From assembly GCF_019925205.1 (NCBI RefSeq), contig NC_083560.1:98360083-98424082 (forward strand): a stretch of DNA of 64,000 nt, read 5' to 3'. The stretch's first letter is position 1; each line of letters begins with the position of its first letter. Made by a program: the position numbers and the translations under genes. Source of the DNA: Metopolophium dirhodum (Eukaryota; Arthropoda; Insecta; Hemiptera; Aphididae). A model generated the notes under the pieces. That model saw only the letters and a list, made by a program, of their open reading frames with translations. It was not told the DNA's origin and made no database searches. This document shows positions 1 to 11,550 of the stretch, one piece after another.

Positions 1-36
1 TGATGCCCGTCAAAAGTCAAAAGTACTCAACGGGGG

Positions 37-1572
37 GGTACCTCTCGATTTTTTGACGAAAAACCACAACTACCGCGATCATCCACAGCTATTACCAGGT
101 AATATATATTATATATGAGATCAATGCCACCGCGATAATGGTCTCACGCTCGCCAAATTCACCGCGATGGTAGCTTATGGCACAAGTGACGTGCTGTGTA
201 AGTATGAAAACCGAAATTTTGAATCTTGTGGATTGCGAAAAAAAGACCTAGGATATTTTACTGATTTTCTTAGGCTAGGACCTAGGCTTTTAGACGACAT
301 ATCGGTGCATTTTTAAGCTGTTCGGAAATTTTGAAATAACGATTACTGGCCCCCTAACCCTTTTTTTTTGATTTAAGTATATCTCGGTCGGGTTTCAACC
401 TGGGTGCCCCGTTTCACCGCCGAAAATTTTGTTTCGAGGCCCTCTAAACGCCCTCCTCCCCGTGTTCTGGGTACTTTTGACCCCCCCCCCCCCCTCAAAG
501 TTATTCCGGAAAAACTCAGCATGTCGTCTAACGTCTCTGAAACTCCGCGATTTCAATTGTTTGGAGGCCCGTGATGAAATTCGGCGTCTTGTGTCAAGAC
601 CGTACAAGCCGATTTTAACCGTCTTTGGGGAGGTCAAAAATTAAGAACAGTCGTTTTTCGGCAGGAACACTTGGATTATGGGCGGTCCGAGCCGGTTTTT
701 TTGTCGTATTTTACTTTGCCCCGAATCCAACGGCACCGATAGCGAGGTGATCCGACTTTTGGTTGTGGAGTTATGATTTTTAGTTTAGTTTTTGTACTTG
801 GAAAATGAAGCGGGCGCGTGAATTTTTGGTTTTTTTTTCCCCGTCGATCGCTACCGAACTCTAGAATCAGACTATTTGGCGTACGGGAAATCGAAAAGGC
901 TCAATGGTCCGAGTACGTACGACCTTCCTTTCGTCCGTAATCTGCGTAACAAAAAGTTTAAAAACGATTTACGTGATTATTCGTATGACCTATTAGTCGT
1001 TTCCTTACGAAATACGTCTGCAACGGTATGCTAAACTATTACGTTAAAAAATTATTAAAAATCAACCATCCACCCTACACCTATAAAAAATACGTCCCTG
1101 GAAAGGGTAGGTAGTCTGCTATCTTGTGAATACGTTTTCAGGGATAACATTTGAACTGGATAGCGATGAGGGGGTTATTACCGCTGAGTCCGAATAGCTG
1201 GCATCATGCGGCAACCGAAAGCTAATCTACCACTTTGAAAAATTAAAAAATAAAAAAAATTAAAAAATAACCGACGTTCCTACAGCTAAAAAAAATACAT
1301 CCCTGGAAAGGGTAGGTAGTCTGCTATCCTGGGAATAAGTTTTTAGGGATAACATTTGAGCTGGTTAGCGATGAGGAGATGATTACCGCAGCATGTCCAT
1401 ATAAACGTCAAATCAGTGTATAACTATACGCGGATACATCTACACTACGATATAATGTTAACAACGTTTTATAACTTTGGCAATACACTGTCTTAAGGTC
1501 CCCGAACAACGTCGTAAGTGCTAGTGTCGATCGGGGTAGTTGTGGTTTTTCGTCAAAAAATCGAGAGGTACC
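37..1572. repeat. Segment bounded by 44-bp inverted repeats with an internal tandem repeat
   Basis: Arms at 37-80 and 1529-1572 are reverse complements with one mismatch; both outer ends read GGTACCTCTCG going inward. Inside, a ~95-bp block (1091-1184) recurs at 1295-1389, period about 204 bp, with shared text CCCTGGAAAGGGTAGGTAG. The interior also holds a C-run at 481-494. The two opposed ORFs over 395-644 overlap each other across the C-run and match nothing I know. The arms suggest a non-autonomous DNA element. No convincing target duplication is visible, because the left arm begins only 37 bases into the window. Confidence 0.55.
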
Positions 1573-2146
1573 GCAGAAAGTCAGAATAGCTGGCATCTAC
1601 TAATTTGGACTAATTACGGCGTAATCGCTGTCCGGTTTGTCACCACCTCCCGTTTTATTATATGACGCCTTAGATGGGACTTTGCCTTTAGTCAACCACT
1701 TTATGTCATTGTAGCACTAGTAATTAAATAGTTTATAATTAAAAAAATGTATTCTTTACTCTTCTCCAAAGCTGCCATGTTTTAGTTGCGCCAACACATG
1801 AATTTAAAATAATGGTCACATTTTCCCAAAGCTGTTGGGAATCTTTTAATGTAAAATTAGCTGAAAACTTTTTTGTGTTTAGCTGACGATGTTTAACTAT
1901 TGTGATAAGACATAAATACTATTCAACTATTCAACACGTTTCTAACTAGGTATAATAAAATTAATTCTTATACTATCTGCATTAATAAAATAAATAAATC
2001 AATTAAATTAGATTTTTTCAGTTGTATTTATAAATACTTCAGATATGACATTTATCTGAAGGTAAATTTAAATCACATATATTTTTATATAGTGTAATAT
2101 GGATACGTTTAACAATTAATAACTATTGCGTTGTATCTAAACTTAC
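1573..2146. other. AT-rich gap without recognised gene
   Basis: No ORF with recognisable similarity. Presumably intron or intergenic sequence next to the RING exon that follows. Confidence 0.4.
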
Positions 2147-2293
2147 ATTTGGGCGTAGTCCCAAACATTCCTCTGACCATCGTTGTAAACATGCGAAACA
2201 AAATAAATGCTTACATGTATTTGTATGATATTTGTTTTTTAAGTCACCAAAACAAATGGAACAACAATCTTGATGGATGTTGAAATTTGAATT
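2147..2293 (-). CDS. RING-finger exon (partial gene)
   Basis: On the minus strand an open exon of 147 nt (49 codons, phase 0 at both ends) lies between an acceptor ending TTTTAG and a donor GTAAGT. It encodes the first part of a C3HC4 RING finger: DCCSICFGDL, then CKHLFCFACLQRW, giving C-x2-C ... C-x-H-x2-C-x2-C. The remaining zinc pair would be in the next exon, outside what can be traced. RING fingers of this kind bind two zinc ions and usually act in E3 ubiquitin ligases. The exon lies 157 bp left of a transposon end, so upstream exons of the same gene may be on the far side of that element. It could be host or transposon-borne. Confidence 0.6.
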
Positions 2294-2450
2294 CTAAAAT
2301 AAATAACCTCATAATAATGGATGAGTGTGTCCTGTATAATTAAAGAAATGACAGTTAAGGTGTTTGTATGGTTTTTAACAAAACATATTGCATACGAGTC
2401 TGCGATGAAGTACCACATTTTATGTCTTTGTTGTCCTTGCTATCATATCG

Positions 2451-5400
2451 TCGGTGAAACTGCAATACCTCGTAAGTCCAAAAAAGTCGAAAATGAGATA
2501 TATACATCAAAATACTCTTTAAGATTGTTGTGTAAATATCTCGTATATCAAATTTCCAAAGAGGTTATAAATGTTCAAACAATACATCGTATATCAATCT
2601 TTAAAATTTGTGATACTAACATATCGTATCTCCATAACAATATGTTATCATAATTTATAAATTAATTATTAAGTTTCTAATTTTATAAAACTACTTAGAA
2701 TTAGTAATATTATTTTGTTTTATTGTGCGTCAACATGAATGCGAACGAGATTGTCGATCTGTTAGATCAATTTGAAGATGATGGTAATTTTTCTATTTTT
2801 AATTAACAATCATAATATATTACTTTGTTAAACCTGCTCATCATGATTTATGTCTATTTATTTTTATTTTTTAAGACTTTAATGAAAGTATGGAGTTTAA
2901 CCTTGACCAGAGCATACAATTACTGGATGTACAAAATGAAATGGAAACGAATGACACTAATGAAACCATGGAGTTTAACCCTGACGAGAGCATAGTACAA
3001 TTACTGGAGGTGCAAAATGAAATAGAAATGAATGACTAATGAAACCATGGGGTTTAACCCTGATGAGAGCATAGTACAATTACTGGAGGTGCAAACTGAA
3101 AAGTATACAAATGAAAGGATACGAGCAAAAAAAAGTATACCTGAAAACTGGAAAAGGAACTCTAACCAGTCATTGCGTATGAAAGGTAAATGTTATTTGG
3201 GTTATAGACGAACAAGTAATAAACACATTTTTCATGATGTAAACAGAAAAGCTAGAAATATGGGTTCTACGTGTATCAATATCGCTTGTAAAAAATCATC
3301 TAAAAGAATGTGTGATAGTTTTTCTGACGAAGATAGATTAAATATATTTAATCATTTCTGGTCTACTTTAAATTGGGATCAAAATAAAATTATGTTAACA
3401 TGTTAGTCAAAAAAGTTCCTGTAAAACAAAGAAAAACTGAAGCATCAGTTTCTTGAAGGACTTATACACATTTCTACTTTTTAAAACTCAATGGTGACCC
3501 ATTAAATGTTTGTAAAAATATGTTTTTAAATACTCTTAGTGTGGGGGAAGCTCAAGTACATAATTGGTGTTCAATTAATGATATATCCACAGAACAACCT
3601 CAAGGTACACGATCAAAGCCTTTCAAAAACAACACTGGCCAAAAAGAATTTATTGAATTATTTTTTAATTAACTACCAAAAATGAGAGTCCCATTACTGT
3701 AGAAAGTCAACATCAAAACTCTACTTAGAACCTTTAGTACAATCAAAATCACAGCTATACAAAATATATATTGATGAATGTAATGTAAATGGAAAAACAC
3801 CTGTATCAAGAACATATTTCAGTGATGCTTTTGAGGCAAATAATCTGTCCTTGTTTTTACCCAAAAAAGATCAATGTGATCAATGCTGTGGTCATGGAAC
3901 AGGTAACATTAGTGATCAAGATTGGAGTAAACACATTGAGGACAAAAACAGAAGTAGGAAAGAGTAGGAAATTGATAAGGAAAAGGCACTTTCAGAAGAA
4001 CTAATTGTCTTCACCATGGACTTACAAGCTGTAAAGGTATGTCCATTCTTAAAAGCTAGTGCTCTGTACTACAAATGCAAGCTATGTGTACACAATTTTA
4101 CAATGTACAATCTTGGTACCCATGAGTGTATGTGTTATTGGTGGAACGAAACTCAGTGTAACTTAACTGCTTCTGCCTTTACAAGTTGTATTATTGACCA
4201 ATTATCTATGTGTTACAACAAGAATCAAAATAAGAATATAATATTATGGAGTGATGGGTGCTGTTACCAGACCAAGAATACAGAATACAGTCTAATGCGT
4301 TACTGGAGTTTTCTGTTACACATAAAATAATCATAGAACAAAAATATCTGACCAAAGGTTACACTCAAATGGAGTCTACTCTGTACACTCATTAATCGAA
4401 AGGAAAATAAAAAATACAGATATTCATCTACCATCTGACTACATAAAAATAACCAAAACTGCAAGATCAAAATCATTTCCATATGAAGTAAAAGATTGTG
4501 ATATCTCTTTTTTTTTAAATTATCAGAAGAATGTTAATAGATATGATAATATAAGGCCAGGAACAGCTATTGGAGATGCAACAGTTACCCAAATTAAAGC
4601 TCTCCGTTACAACTGTGATGGCACTATAGAATATAAGCTGAACTTTGATGATGAATATAGAATTTAGCCATTGCTCAAAAGAAGAGAAAGACAGTAGAAA
4701 TACATTCTCCTATTATTTATGAACAATTCCATGAATCTCCATTAAAAGTTCCTAAATCAAAATGGCAAGATCTACAGCAACTTAAGGCAGTTCTACCAAA
4801 GGATTGTCATCCGTTCTATGACCAAATAAAATCTTTATAATTTTATTATCTTAATAATATTTAAATAATTTATTTTTATTATTAATATTCATTTTATGTT
4901 AGTAGATAAAATTCTTTTAATTTTAACTGTTCATGCAAAAACTATGTTTTTGTTTTTGTTTTATACTATAATGTTAATGTTATTTATTTTTTACTGCAAT
5001 TACCAATGAGTAGTTAAAGACTGAACTTGTAATAAGAGGTACACAATTTGTTTTAATGTTAAATTTTAAATGAAAATTATGCTTTTTTTTCTAAAATTAC
5101 CAGTGAAAATGTTCAAGACTGAACCAGTATACACTACCTATACATAAGTACATAAATTGTTTTTATTTTCATTTGTTTTAATTAATAAATATAACAAAGA
5201 TATTTTATATTATTGTCTATTCAATTTATAGAACAAATCTTAAATTATTATGACAGAATTTTTTGTCATACTGTAGTAAAAACCCATTACTTAATACCTC
5301 GTATGTCGCATACATTTATGAAAACTACCAAACAATACCTCGTAAGTCATAAATAAAATTATCAATAATAATAATTGGTTAATTTATAAAATAATTAAAA

Positions 5401-5531
5401 TACAACTATAATTTATAGATTATTTTCGTATATTTGTAGCAAAATTAGAAGAATATTGATTTTATAAACACATTTATGTGTCTCCTGAAAAAAGTAAATT
5501 TTGGACTTACGAGGTATTGCAGTTTCACCGA
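2451..5531 (+). mobile_element. Decayed DNA transposon with 33-bp inverted termini
   Basis: Inverted termini at 2451-2483 and 5499-5531 match over 33 bp and start TCGGTGAAACTGCAATACC. Part of the terminus, ATACCTCGTAAGTC, recurs inside the right end (near 5295 and 5334), with looser copies at 2541, 2586 and 2622. These subterminal repeats may be transposase-binding sites. The element is 3,081 bp and encloses one broken gene at 2735-4840 in the same orientation. I could not find a clear target duplication: the flanks read ATCG on the left and ATTA on the right. The superfamily is not assigned. Confidence 0.7.
2735..4840 (+). pseudogene. Broken transposase-like gene of the 2451-5531 element
   Basis: Exon 1 (2735-2783) splices in phase to an exon starting after TTTTTTAAG near 2876. 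The N-terminal part has three tandem copies of an acidic ~21-residue unit (each with FNxDxSIxQLLxVQ). The third copy lacks two bases, which creates a stop near 3037. Downstream, several frames continue one protein: KSIPENWKRNSN (3126-), a Cys-rich DQCCGHGTG, then MDLQAVKVCPFLKAS (4016-), KLCVHNFTMYNLGTH, and WSDGCCYQTKN (~4251-4280), ending at 4840. This resembles an insect-dispersed family of putative RNase H-like transposases known to me only as uncharacterised proteins. Several frameshifts and stops mean no intact product. Its position between matched inverted termini is the reason to call it the transposase. Confidence 0.55.
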
Positions 5532-5975
5532 ATTATGTAGCACATACGACATTTGCTATATGCTCAAATGGTCGAAGTATCAAACACGTTGAGCGTCGGT
5601 GCAGTCGCGCCTAACTATCGTGTGATAAGCGCGTCAATCAAGTTCGAATATCGTATGAGAAAAATTATATTTTGCAATTTTTTTTGTAACAACGTTTTTC
5701 GATTCCGATTCTATGTGCTAAAGAAAAAACATAAAATGTCAAAAATATAATTTAACCAATATATTATTATAATAATTTACTGCCAATTTAAATACCACTG
5801 CAAAAATTTAAACCCCTCCCCCTTTTTGTCATCATGTGAAAAAGAACAGAATATAAGTAAATTATAGAACACAATTAAAGATTCCTATAATATTTGTGGT
5901 TAAGCATAAATTCTGATATCATGAATATACACGCACTGTTACATGATAAATTTTACATTGTTTTACTTGGGTTTA

Positions 5976-6062
5976 TTAGGTAGACAACAAAGAATTAATA
6001 ATTTCTTTTTGTTCTTTATTTCTCTTCCTTTTAGCAGCACCACTAAGGACTTTTGGTTTCAT
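5976..6062 (-). CDS. 28-residue basic ORF, possible hAT N-terminal fragment
   Basis: A minus-strand ATG at 6062 opens 28 codons with a lysine/arginine-rich SGAAKRKRNKEQKE segment. First exons of insect hAT transposases with TTF-type zinc fingers often look like this. Nothing else of such a gene is visible nearby, so it is at best a fragment. Confidence 0.25.
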   Translation of the reverse strand: MKPKVLSGAAKRKRNKEQKEIINSLLST

Positions 6063-7544
6063 AATTTTTCACAGAAGTACTTAGTTTGACTTAGTTACAA
6101 AAGTTAAAAATTAAGTAGGTATAACAGACAAAAATGATCAGATGCAACGAGTAATATTAGTAAATAGTAGGTATTAGCATTATGTTTAATCAATGGTATT
6201 AGGTTTTAGGTATACTGATTACTGATATATCGTATAATAATATCCATGGCCGGATAGCACGAGCGTGTGTTTGTGTGTGTACTATGTTGAGAGTTATAAA
6301 TAAATCTATTTTTAATTTCCAAATGTGAATTACCATCGTAGATGTAAACAAAGATTATCAGTTATCAGTGGTCTCAATTTTATCGGATATTTATTCATCA
6401 TTTGGCGTATGATTTTAATATCAATCTATTGTAGAAATATGGAATGTACATTTTCTATTTTTTTTTTTTTAGTAATAAATTGCTTAATTTTTCCTTTTTG
6501 ATGATGCCCCCCCCCCCCTCATAACATAAAACCTGGCCAGGGAATGCATTGCATACCCTGCCACCCCTATTGTTGCGGCACTGGAGAAGGGTTACTTCTC
6601 TCGTGGCACGGAGTATAGCGAATATTTTTTTTGTGGGATGGGCCACAGTGGATTTTAAATATATCAATCTGAAACGTTTTATCACATAAATCAGAATTTG
6701 ATTTTTGTGGGTTGGGGTGTTTTGACACTGCGCCTTATTTAAGCGTTAATCTAATAATATATCCTCAATCTCAAGTTAATTTTTTAAAAAACTAAGATAG
6801 CTGTTCCATTAAAATAATTTTCAAAAAAATATGGACCTACCAAACTACCATTCATTATGCGACACCATGTCACCCCATCTAACTTATCTAATAGATTCAT
6901 TTAACCAGTGGGGATTTTTATCGCTCCAATAATGATTATTGTGGTGGTATACGGTTCCATTATTATGGAACCTCGTCTTATCAGTCCTCATAATTTTCTC
7001 CCAAAAATTGGGATGCTTTTCCAATCGAACTATCATAAAAGCAACAAAAGTTATAAGCCGTTCATAATCCGTTGTAAAAGTTGCTGCACACGAGTTGGTA
7101 AGTAAGCATGATACCTATACTTTTTAACCGTTCTTTCTACAAACTAGTATGTGATAGTTTTAAATCTTTTAAAATGTAGGGGAACATGGGGTAAAGCGTG
7201 GATGATAGGGTGAAGGCCTGTAATTCACTAAAAAACAATTTTTTTCACACAATCCTACAGACAACAAGTTGTTGTTATTGATTAAGAATTTATTATGAAA
7301 ATTTAGGTTTTTTTTCAAAGTTCAAAAGTATCTAAAAAAAGTACAGTTTGCCTGCGGCAAAGTGGGTACATAAAAAAAATCATTTAAATACTATATATTT
7401 TTAATTAATTTGAGAAACAAAACGAATTATCTATAAAAAAAAAAAAACAATAGCTAACTTGAATGTATAACTTAACAAAAAATAATAACATAAATTGTAA
7501 CTTTTTATTTTTTTTACATAAACTTAAAATATTTTTAGGAACAA
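6063..7544. other. Gene-free stretch with short repeats
   Basis: Contains a GT repeat near 6268-6282, a T-run and C-run at 6464-6520, and AT-rich DNA. The short ORFs here (6455-6685 -, 6908-7105 +) lack recognisable motifs or splice context and are not called genes. Confidence 0.4.
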
Positions 7545-7929
7545 ATTTCGCAATTAAATATTGTTTCACAATCTGTTTCTTCGATCCCAGCACAAAGACA
7601 GTGAGCCAGTAAGATTTCTTATACAACAGACACTGGATCCACCCATCAACTGAAATTGAGTGTAACTCACCACTGTATAGACACTTTTCATCATTTTTAG
7701 TTTTTTAACTAAGATTTTTTTTAGTTTTTTTTTTTTTGGCCGAATGATGAACGTTTTACTGGTTTGGTTGTTGCACATAATATTTTAGTAGCTAGAAGCT
7801 CATTTTTGTATGATGATTACGTGAGTATCGCTGTTTTTCCTCTTCTCTTCGATATACGTGCAGTGGTTTTATTACTTTTAGGAATAGGTAGAATTTCTTC
7901 AGAAGATAAAGCAAAAAATCCTTTTCTAA
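7545..7929 (-). pseudogene. 3' end of a DDE_1/CENP-B-like transposase-derived gene, interrupted
   Basis: Two minus-strand blocks resemble the C-terminal end of insect pogo/CENP-B-like DDE_1 proteins. The exon 7821-7929, after an acceptor CCAG, reads through SSEEILPIPKSN and SKRRGKTAILT to a GT donor. A second block (~7545-7700) has a zinc-knuckle-like end with GWIQC and, after a change of frame, AHCLCAGIEETD; the frame change indicates decay. The preceding part of the same gene is probably the 11551-11860 block. The Harbinger at 7965-11547 lies between them, 35 bp from this exon. Confidence 0.5.
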
Positions 7930-8111
7930 CTGGTTTTTGAATCCTGGTGAATCATGTTGTGTTAGGGTGACCGCACACTGGTAAAGCAAAATTGACTGAA
8001 GAAATGTAAGTCATATTTAATCATTTTGCTTTTAGTCATAATAAAGCATTGTTGTCGCACACTAGATAAAACATAGTTAGTCAAATCAAAGTATATCAAG
8101 TAGTCGTCAAA

Positions 8112-10600
8112 ATGTCGTCCGACGAGGAGGACGTTGCTATTCCTATTTTATGGTTTCTTTTAAGAGAAATTGAACAGGAAGAAAATAAAAAAAAACTTTG
8201 GGTTCATCCTTTGAACTTGAAACGAACTGAAAATAATACAATTAAATGTTTTATTCAAGAACTTCGAAATGACGAATGTAAATTTAGAAATTTTACACGA
8301 ATGAGTACCGACACGTTTGATTATATTCTAGAAATACTTAACGATGAAATTCGAAAACCTGATACTAATTTCAGAAAAAGTATCACTCCAGAAGATAAAT
8401 TATTGGTGACATTGAGGTAAGTTAATAGTACATTCTAAATTATTAGATATTAGATTCTGAGCGGAACATAGCAAAATAATGTATTGATTTTACAATACAT
8501 TTTAAAAAAAAAATTTGTTTATACAATGATTTATCATTGAAATAAAATATAACATATCCATTACAACGACATGCTTGACAACTACTGAACAGCAGAGCGG
8601 TAACCACTTGTCCAACTTTTTTTACATTTTCATTTTTTCGCTCCACTCAGAATTTAAAATAGCAGGTAGTATAAAAATAATTCTTTTAGACTTGTGAATT
8701 CTCTTAAACGTATTACTTTTTATTGTTATAATATTATTATAATAAAATGAGTTAACACTTAATAAGGTTATACTTAATTATACTTAATTTTTAACAATAC
8801 TAAAAATGATAATTTATTATAATGAAAAATCAATGTAAAATATAAGAACTTGAACTATCCGACGAGGAGAAATCTGGAGAACTCGCAATGTACTGAATTG
8901 CATTAAATTGCTGTGGTTGTTGATTTGCATTTAACTGCTGATCTGGTGATAAATGAGGTATAATATTAGAATGTGGCGCATTATTGTATCTTGGCATTTC
9001 ATACGACGTTTCTTGGCTGTCGAGAAGCTGATCAATGGTATTTAATACAATTTTTTTGAATTGACGTTGATTTTTATTATTTAATTTTAAAAAATCTGGA
9101 ATAATACTTTTAAAAAAAGAAAGTTCAGGTGTATCCTCATTATTTTTTTTTGGTTGAGTTCTTGTCTTTAGAAATTCCAACATTGGTTCCACCACTCTTT
9201 CACTGGGTAACATTTTTTTGTTTGTTCTTGGTTTTTTAAATAATGGTTCATTATTAGATTTTTCATTTTCTGCATCTTCATTAACTATTGTTTGTGAAAT
9301 CACTTCTTGTTCAACTGTTTCTACATTTTGTTCAGTATCTAGCACTATAGATTCTTCAACGAAACTATCGTTTTCTAAGTTATCTATATGGGAACTATTC
9401 AAATTGCTTTCCATTTTTTTGTGTTGCAACACGTAATCAGAGAGAAACAACATATTATCAAACAAATACCATTTTCTTTTTCTTGATGATGCTCCGGACC
9501 CAGATGGCAATTTTTTTTGTTCACGCAGCTGCCTTGAAAATGAATTTCGAAGCGTGGTCCATTTTGCCTTGCATTCATTAGCTGTAATTAATCAACAAAT
9601 TGGATACTAATTACAATACAAATTTGTATGTATATTTTGTTTTATTTAATTTTTTTTAAAAAACAAATTTTTTAATGTTTTTAGTTATTTGGCAACGGGA
9701 GAGCGATTTCAACGTCTTCATTACCAATTTCGCCTAGGTGCTACGACAATAGGATTGATAACTAATGAAGTATGTACTGCTATATGGAAATTATTATCAC
9801 CCATTTATTTGCCAACGCCTAGAGAAGAAGACTGGCTTAAAATTTCAAATGAGTTCGATAAAATTTGGAATTTTCCTAATTGCACAGGAGCAATTGATGG
9901 TAAGCACATTGCTATTCAATGTCCACCATGTGCTGGTTCCGAGTATTTTAATTATAAAGGGTTTCACTCAATTGTGCTTCAAGCAGTGGTTGATGCGCAC
10001 GCAAAATTTATAACAATCGATGTTGGGGATTATGGCCGGTCCAGTGACAGTGGAATATTTAAAGAATCTAACTTTGGTAAAATGTTACTACACAATGAAT
10101 TAAATTTACCACCACCAAGAAAAATTCATAATGACATAAATGAAGAATATCCTTTTGTGTTTGTTGGGGATGAAGCATACCCTTTATTACCATGCCTGAT
10201 GAGACCTTTTCCGCGTAGGAACTTAACAAACGAAAAACGTATTTTTAACTATCGACAGTCCCGGGCAAGACGAATAGTAGAATGCGCATTCGGAATTATG
10301 GTTAAGAAATTTAAAGTGTTGGAAAACAAAATTGTGGTAGGCCCAGAAAAAGCTACCCAGATCGTAAAAGCTATTTGTGTATTACATAACTTAATTATGA
10401 CGAGAGAGCAACATTGTATTGATATTCAAGAATTTATAAATTCTCAAGAACAGAATGAAATAATTGAACAAGATATCAGTATAATTAGATCTTCTAATAA
10501 TAGATCTTCCACAGCAGCAATATCACTTCGAAATAAATTTACAGAATGTTTTAATTCAAATAAAGGTTCTTTATCCTGGCAAAATAAATACACTGTATAG
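8112..10600 (+). CDS. PIF/Harbinger transposase (DDE_Tnp_4, HARBI1-like), two exons
   Basis: Exons 8112-8416 and 9685-10600 join across GTAAGT...TTTTTAG. The joined frame has no stop and gives 406 residues, a usual length for this family. Exon 1 has the N-terminal region with FRNFTRMSTDTFDYILE. Exon 2 carries the nuclease core: GAIDGKHIAI (first Asp), FVGDEAYPL (second Asp) and RRIVECAFG (Glu), the DDE triad of DDE_Tnp_4. The family cuts and pastes its own element with help from the Myb/MADF partner. The intron contains the second exon of the opposite-strand MADF-BESS gene. I see no disabling change, so it may be active or recently active. Confidence 0.88.
8454..8653. repeat. Short copy of the ATTCTGAG repeat family
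   Basis: A 200-bp sequence starts ATTCTGAGCGGAAC and ends with the inverse CGCTCCACTCAGAAT. Its interior (TATACAATGAT, and CAGCAGAGCGG near the end) matches much longer copies at 28803-30697 and 61010-62735. It looks like an internally deleted MITE inserted in the Harbinger 1 transposase intron. Confidence 0.6.
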
Positions 10601-10928
10601 TAAAATTATTAAATAATAAAGAATTGATTAATTAATAACTATTTTAAGTACCTACTTTATTATTATATTATTATTACTATCGTGATTTATGTAGAGTAGA
10701 AAATAAAAAAATATAATAAAATAACATAATATAATAATTGAAATAATAACATAATATTATAATAAAAATATAAAGACCTGGTATTTTTAGAATATCCGAT
10801 ATTTCTGTCCATAATTGTTCTTGTATGTTTCTGTTGCTATAATGTTTGTGTTTGTAATCATAAAGCGACTGACGTTCTTGGACTAATGATATTAAATTTT
10901 CGATGTTCATTTCATGCTCAATCGACAT
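8830..10928 (-). CDS. MADF-BESS protein of Harbinger 1, two exons
   Basis: Exon 1 is 10928-10778 and exon 2 is 9581-8830. Phases agree (one base plus two), giving about 300 residues. Residues 1 to ~100 form a MADF (Myb/SANT-like) domain split by the intron: ISLVQERQSLYDYKHKHY and LWTEISDIL, then ANECKAKWTTLRNSFSRQL and KRKWYLFDNMLFL. The C-terminal half has a BESS-like helix (ELSFFKSIIPDFLKLNNKNQ) and a Ser-rich end. In Harbinger elements this protein binds the transposon ends and brings the transposase into the nucleus. The exon 1 donor (GTCTTT) is weak. Transposase exon 2 lies within this gene's intron on the other strand. Confidence 0.75.
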
Positions 10929-11550
10929 TTTATAATCCTATTGAATAAAATAATGATAATAAAGAATTATGCAGTGCAATGTGACACTTATCATTTTTTG
11001 AATTTTCACTGCTCGAAAAACTTTATGTGGAAATCCCAGAATAAAGTAAAATAATGCTTATAAATATGCTAACATATTTTGAACTATTATATTATAGTTA
11101 AAATATTTAGTTTGTACAAATGTTATAGATATTTATATTTTTTTCACAAATTATTACTTAAAAATAAAAACAAAAAATAAAATAAATGTTTTCAATGCAA
11201 AATTACGTATTTCAGTACTTGTAGATATAGTGTATAATGTATAATATATAATATATAATGTATAATTACCTTTATATTGTAGACAATTTAGCATAAATAA
11301 ATAATATTTGGCACAATTTTGATATAATTATCCAGTGACTGCTTGACAGTGACTAATGAAAATAGCGCACGTTCTATTTCAATAAAACAATATTAGTCAT
11401 GACTGAAGACAAAAATGTTTTGTTTTGACTACTCTTTATCAGTGTGCGCGTTTTCCATATAATATAAAGGTTTTATTTTTGATTAGTCATAATAAAGCGA
11501 CTTTAGTCGCTTTAAAGCAGTTTTGCTTTACCAGTGTGCGGTCACCCATA

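Larger units (their letters stand above)
7965..11547 (+). mobile_element. PIF/Harbinger transposon 1, apparently complete
   Basis: Termini are inverted: GGGTGACCGCACACTGGTAA begins at 7965, and its reverse complement ends at 11547, with subterminal AAAGCAAAA also shared. Flanks are TTA on the left and ATA on the right, close to the 3-bp TWA duplication of PIF/Harbinger with one mismatch. The 3,583-bp element carries both genes expected of the superfamily: a DDE transposase on the + strand and a MADF-BESS (Myb-like) protein on the - strand. Both appear open across their inferred splice sites, so this is a candidate autonomous copy. Its first transposase intron holds a short copy of another repeat (8454-8653). 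Confidence 0.85.

Noticed and set aside
395..644. Two overlapping ORFs on opposite strands
   Set aside because: They cross a C-run, lack motifs and lie within an inverted-repeat segment with no other coding sign.
9218..9436. Plus-strand ORF inside the Harbinger 1 MADF-BESS exon
   Set aside because: Antisense shadow of a supported coding exon.
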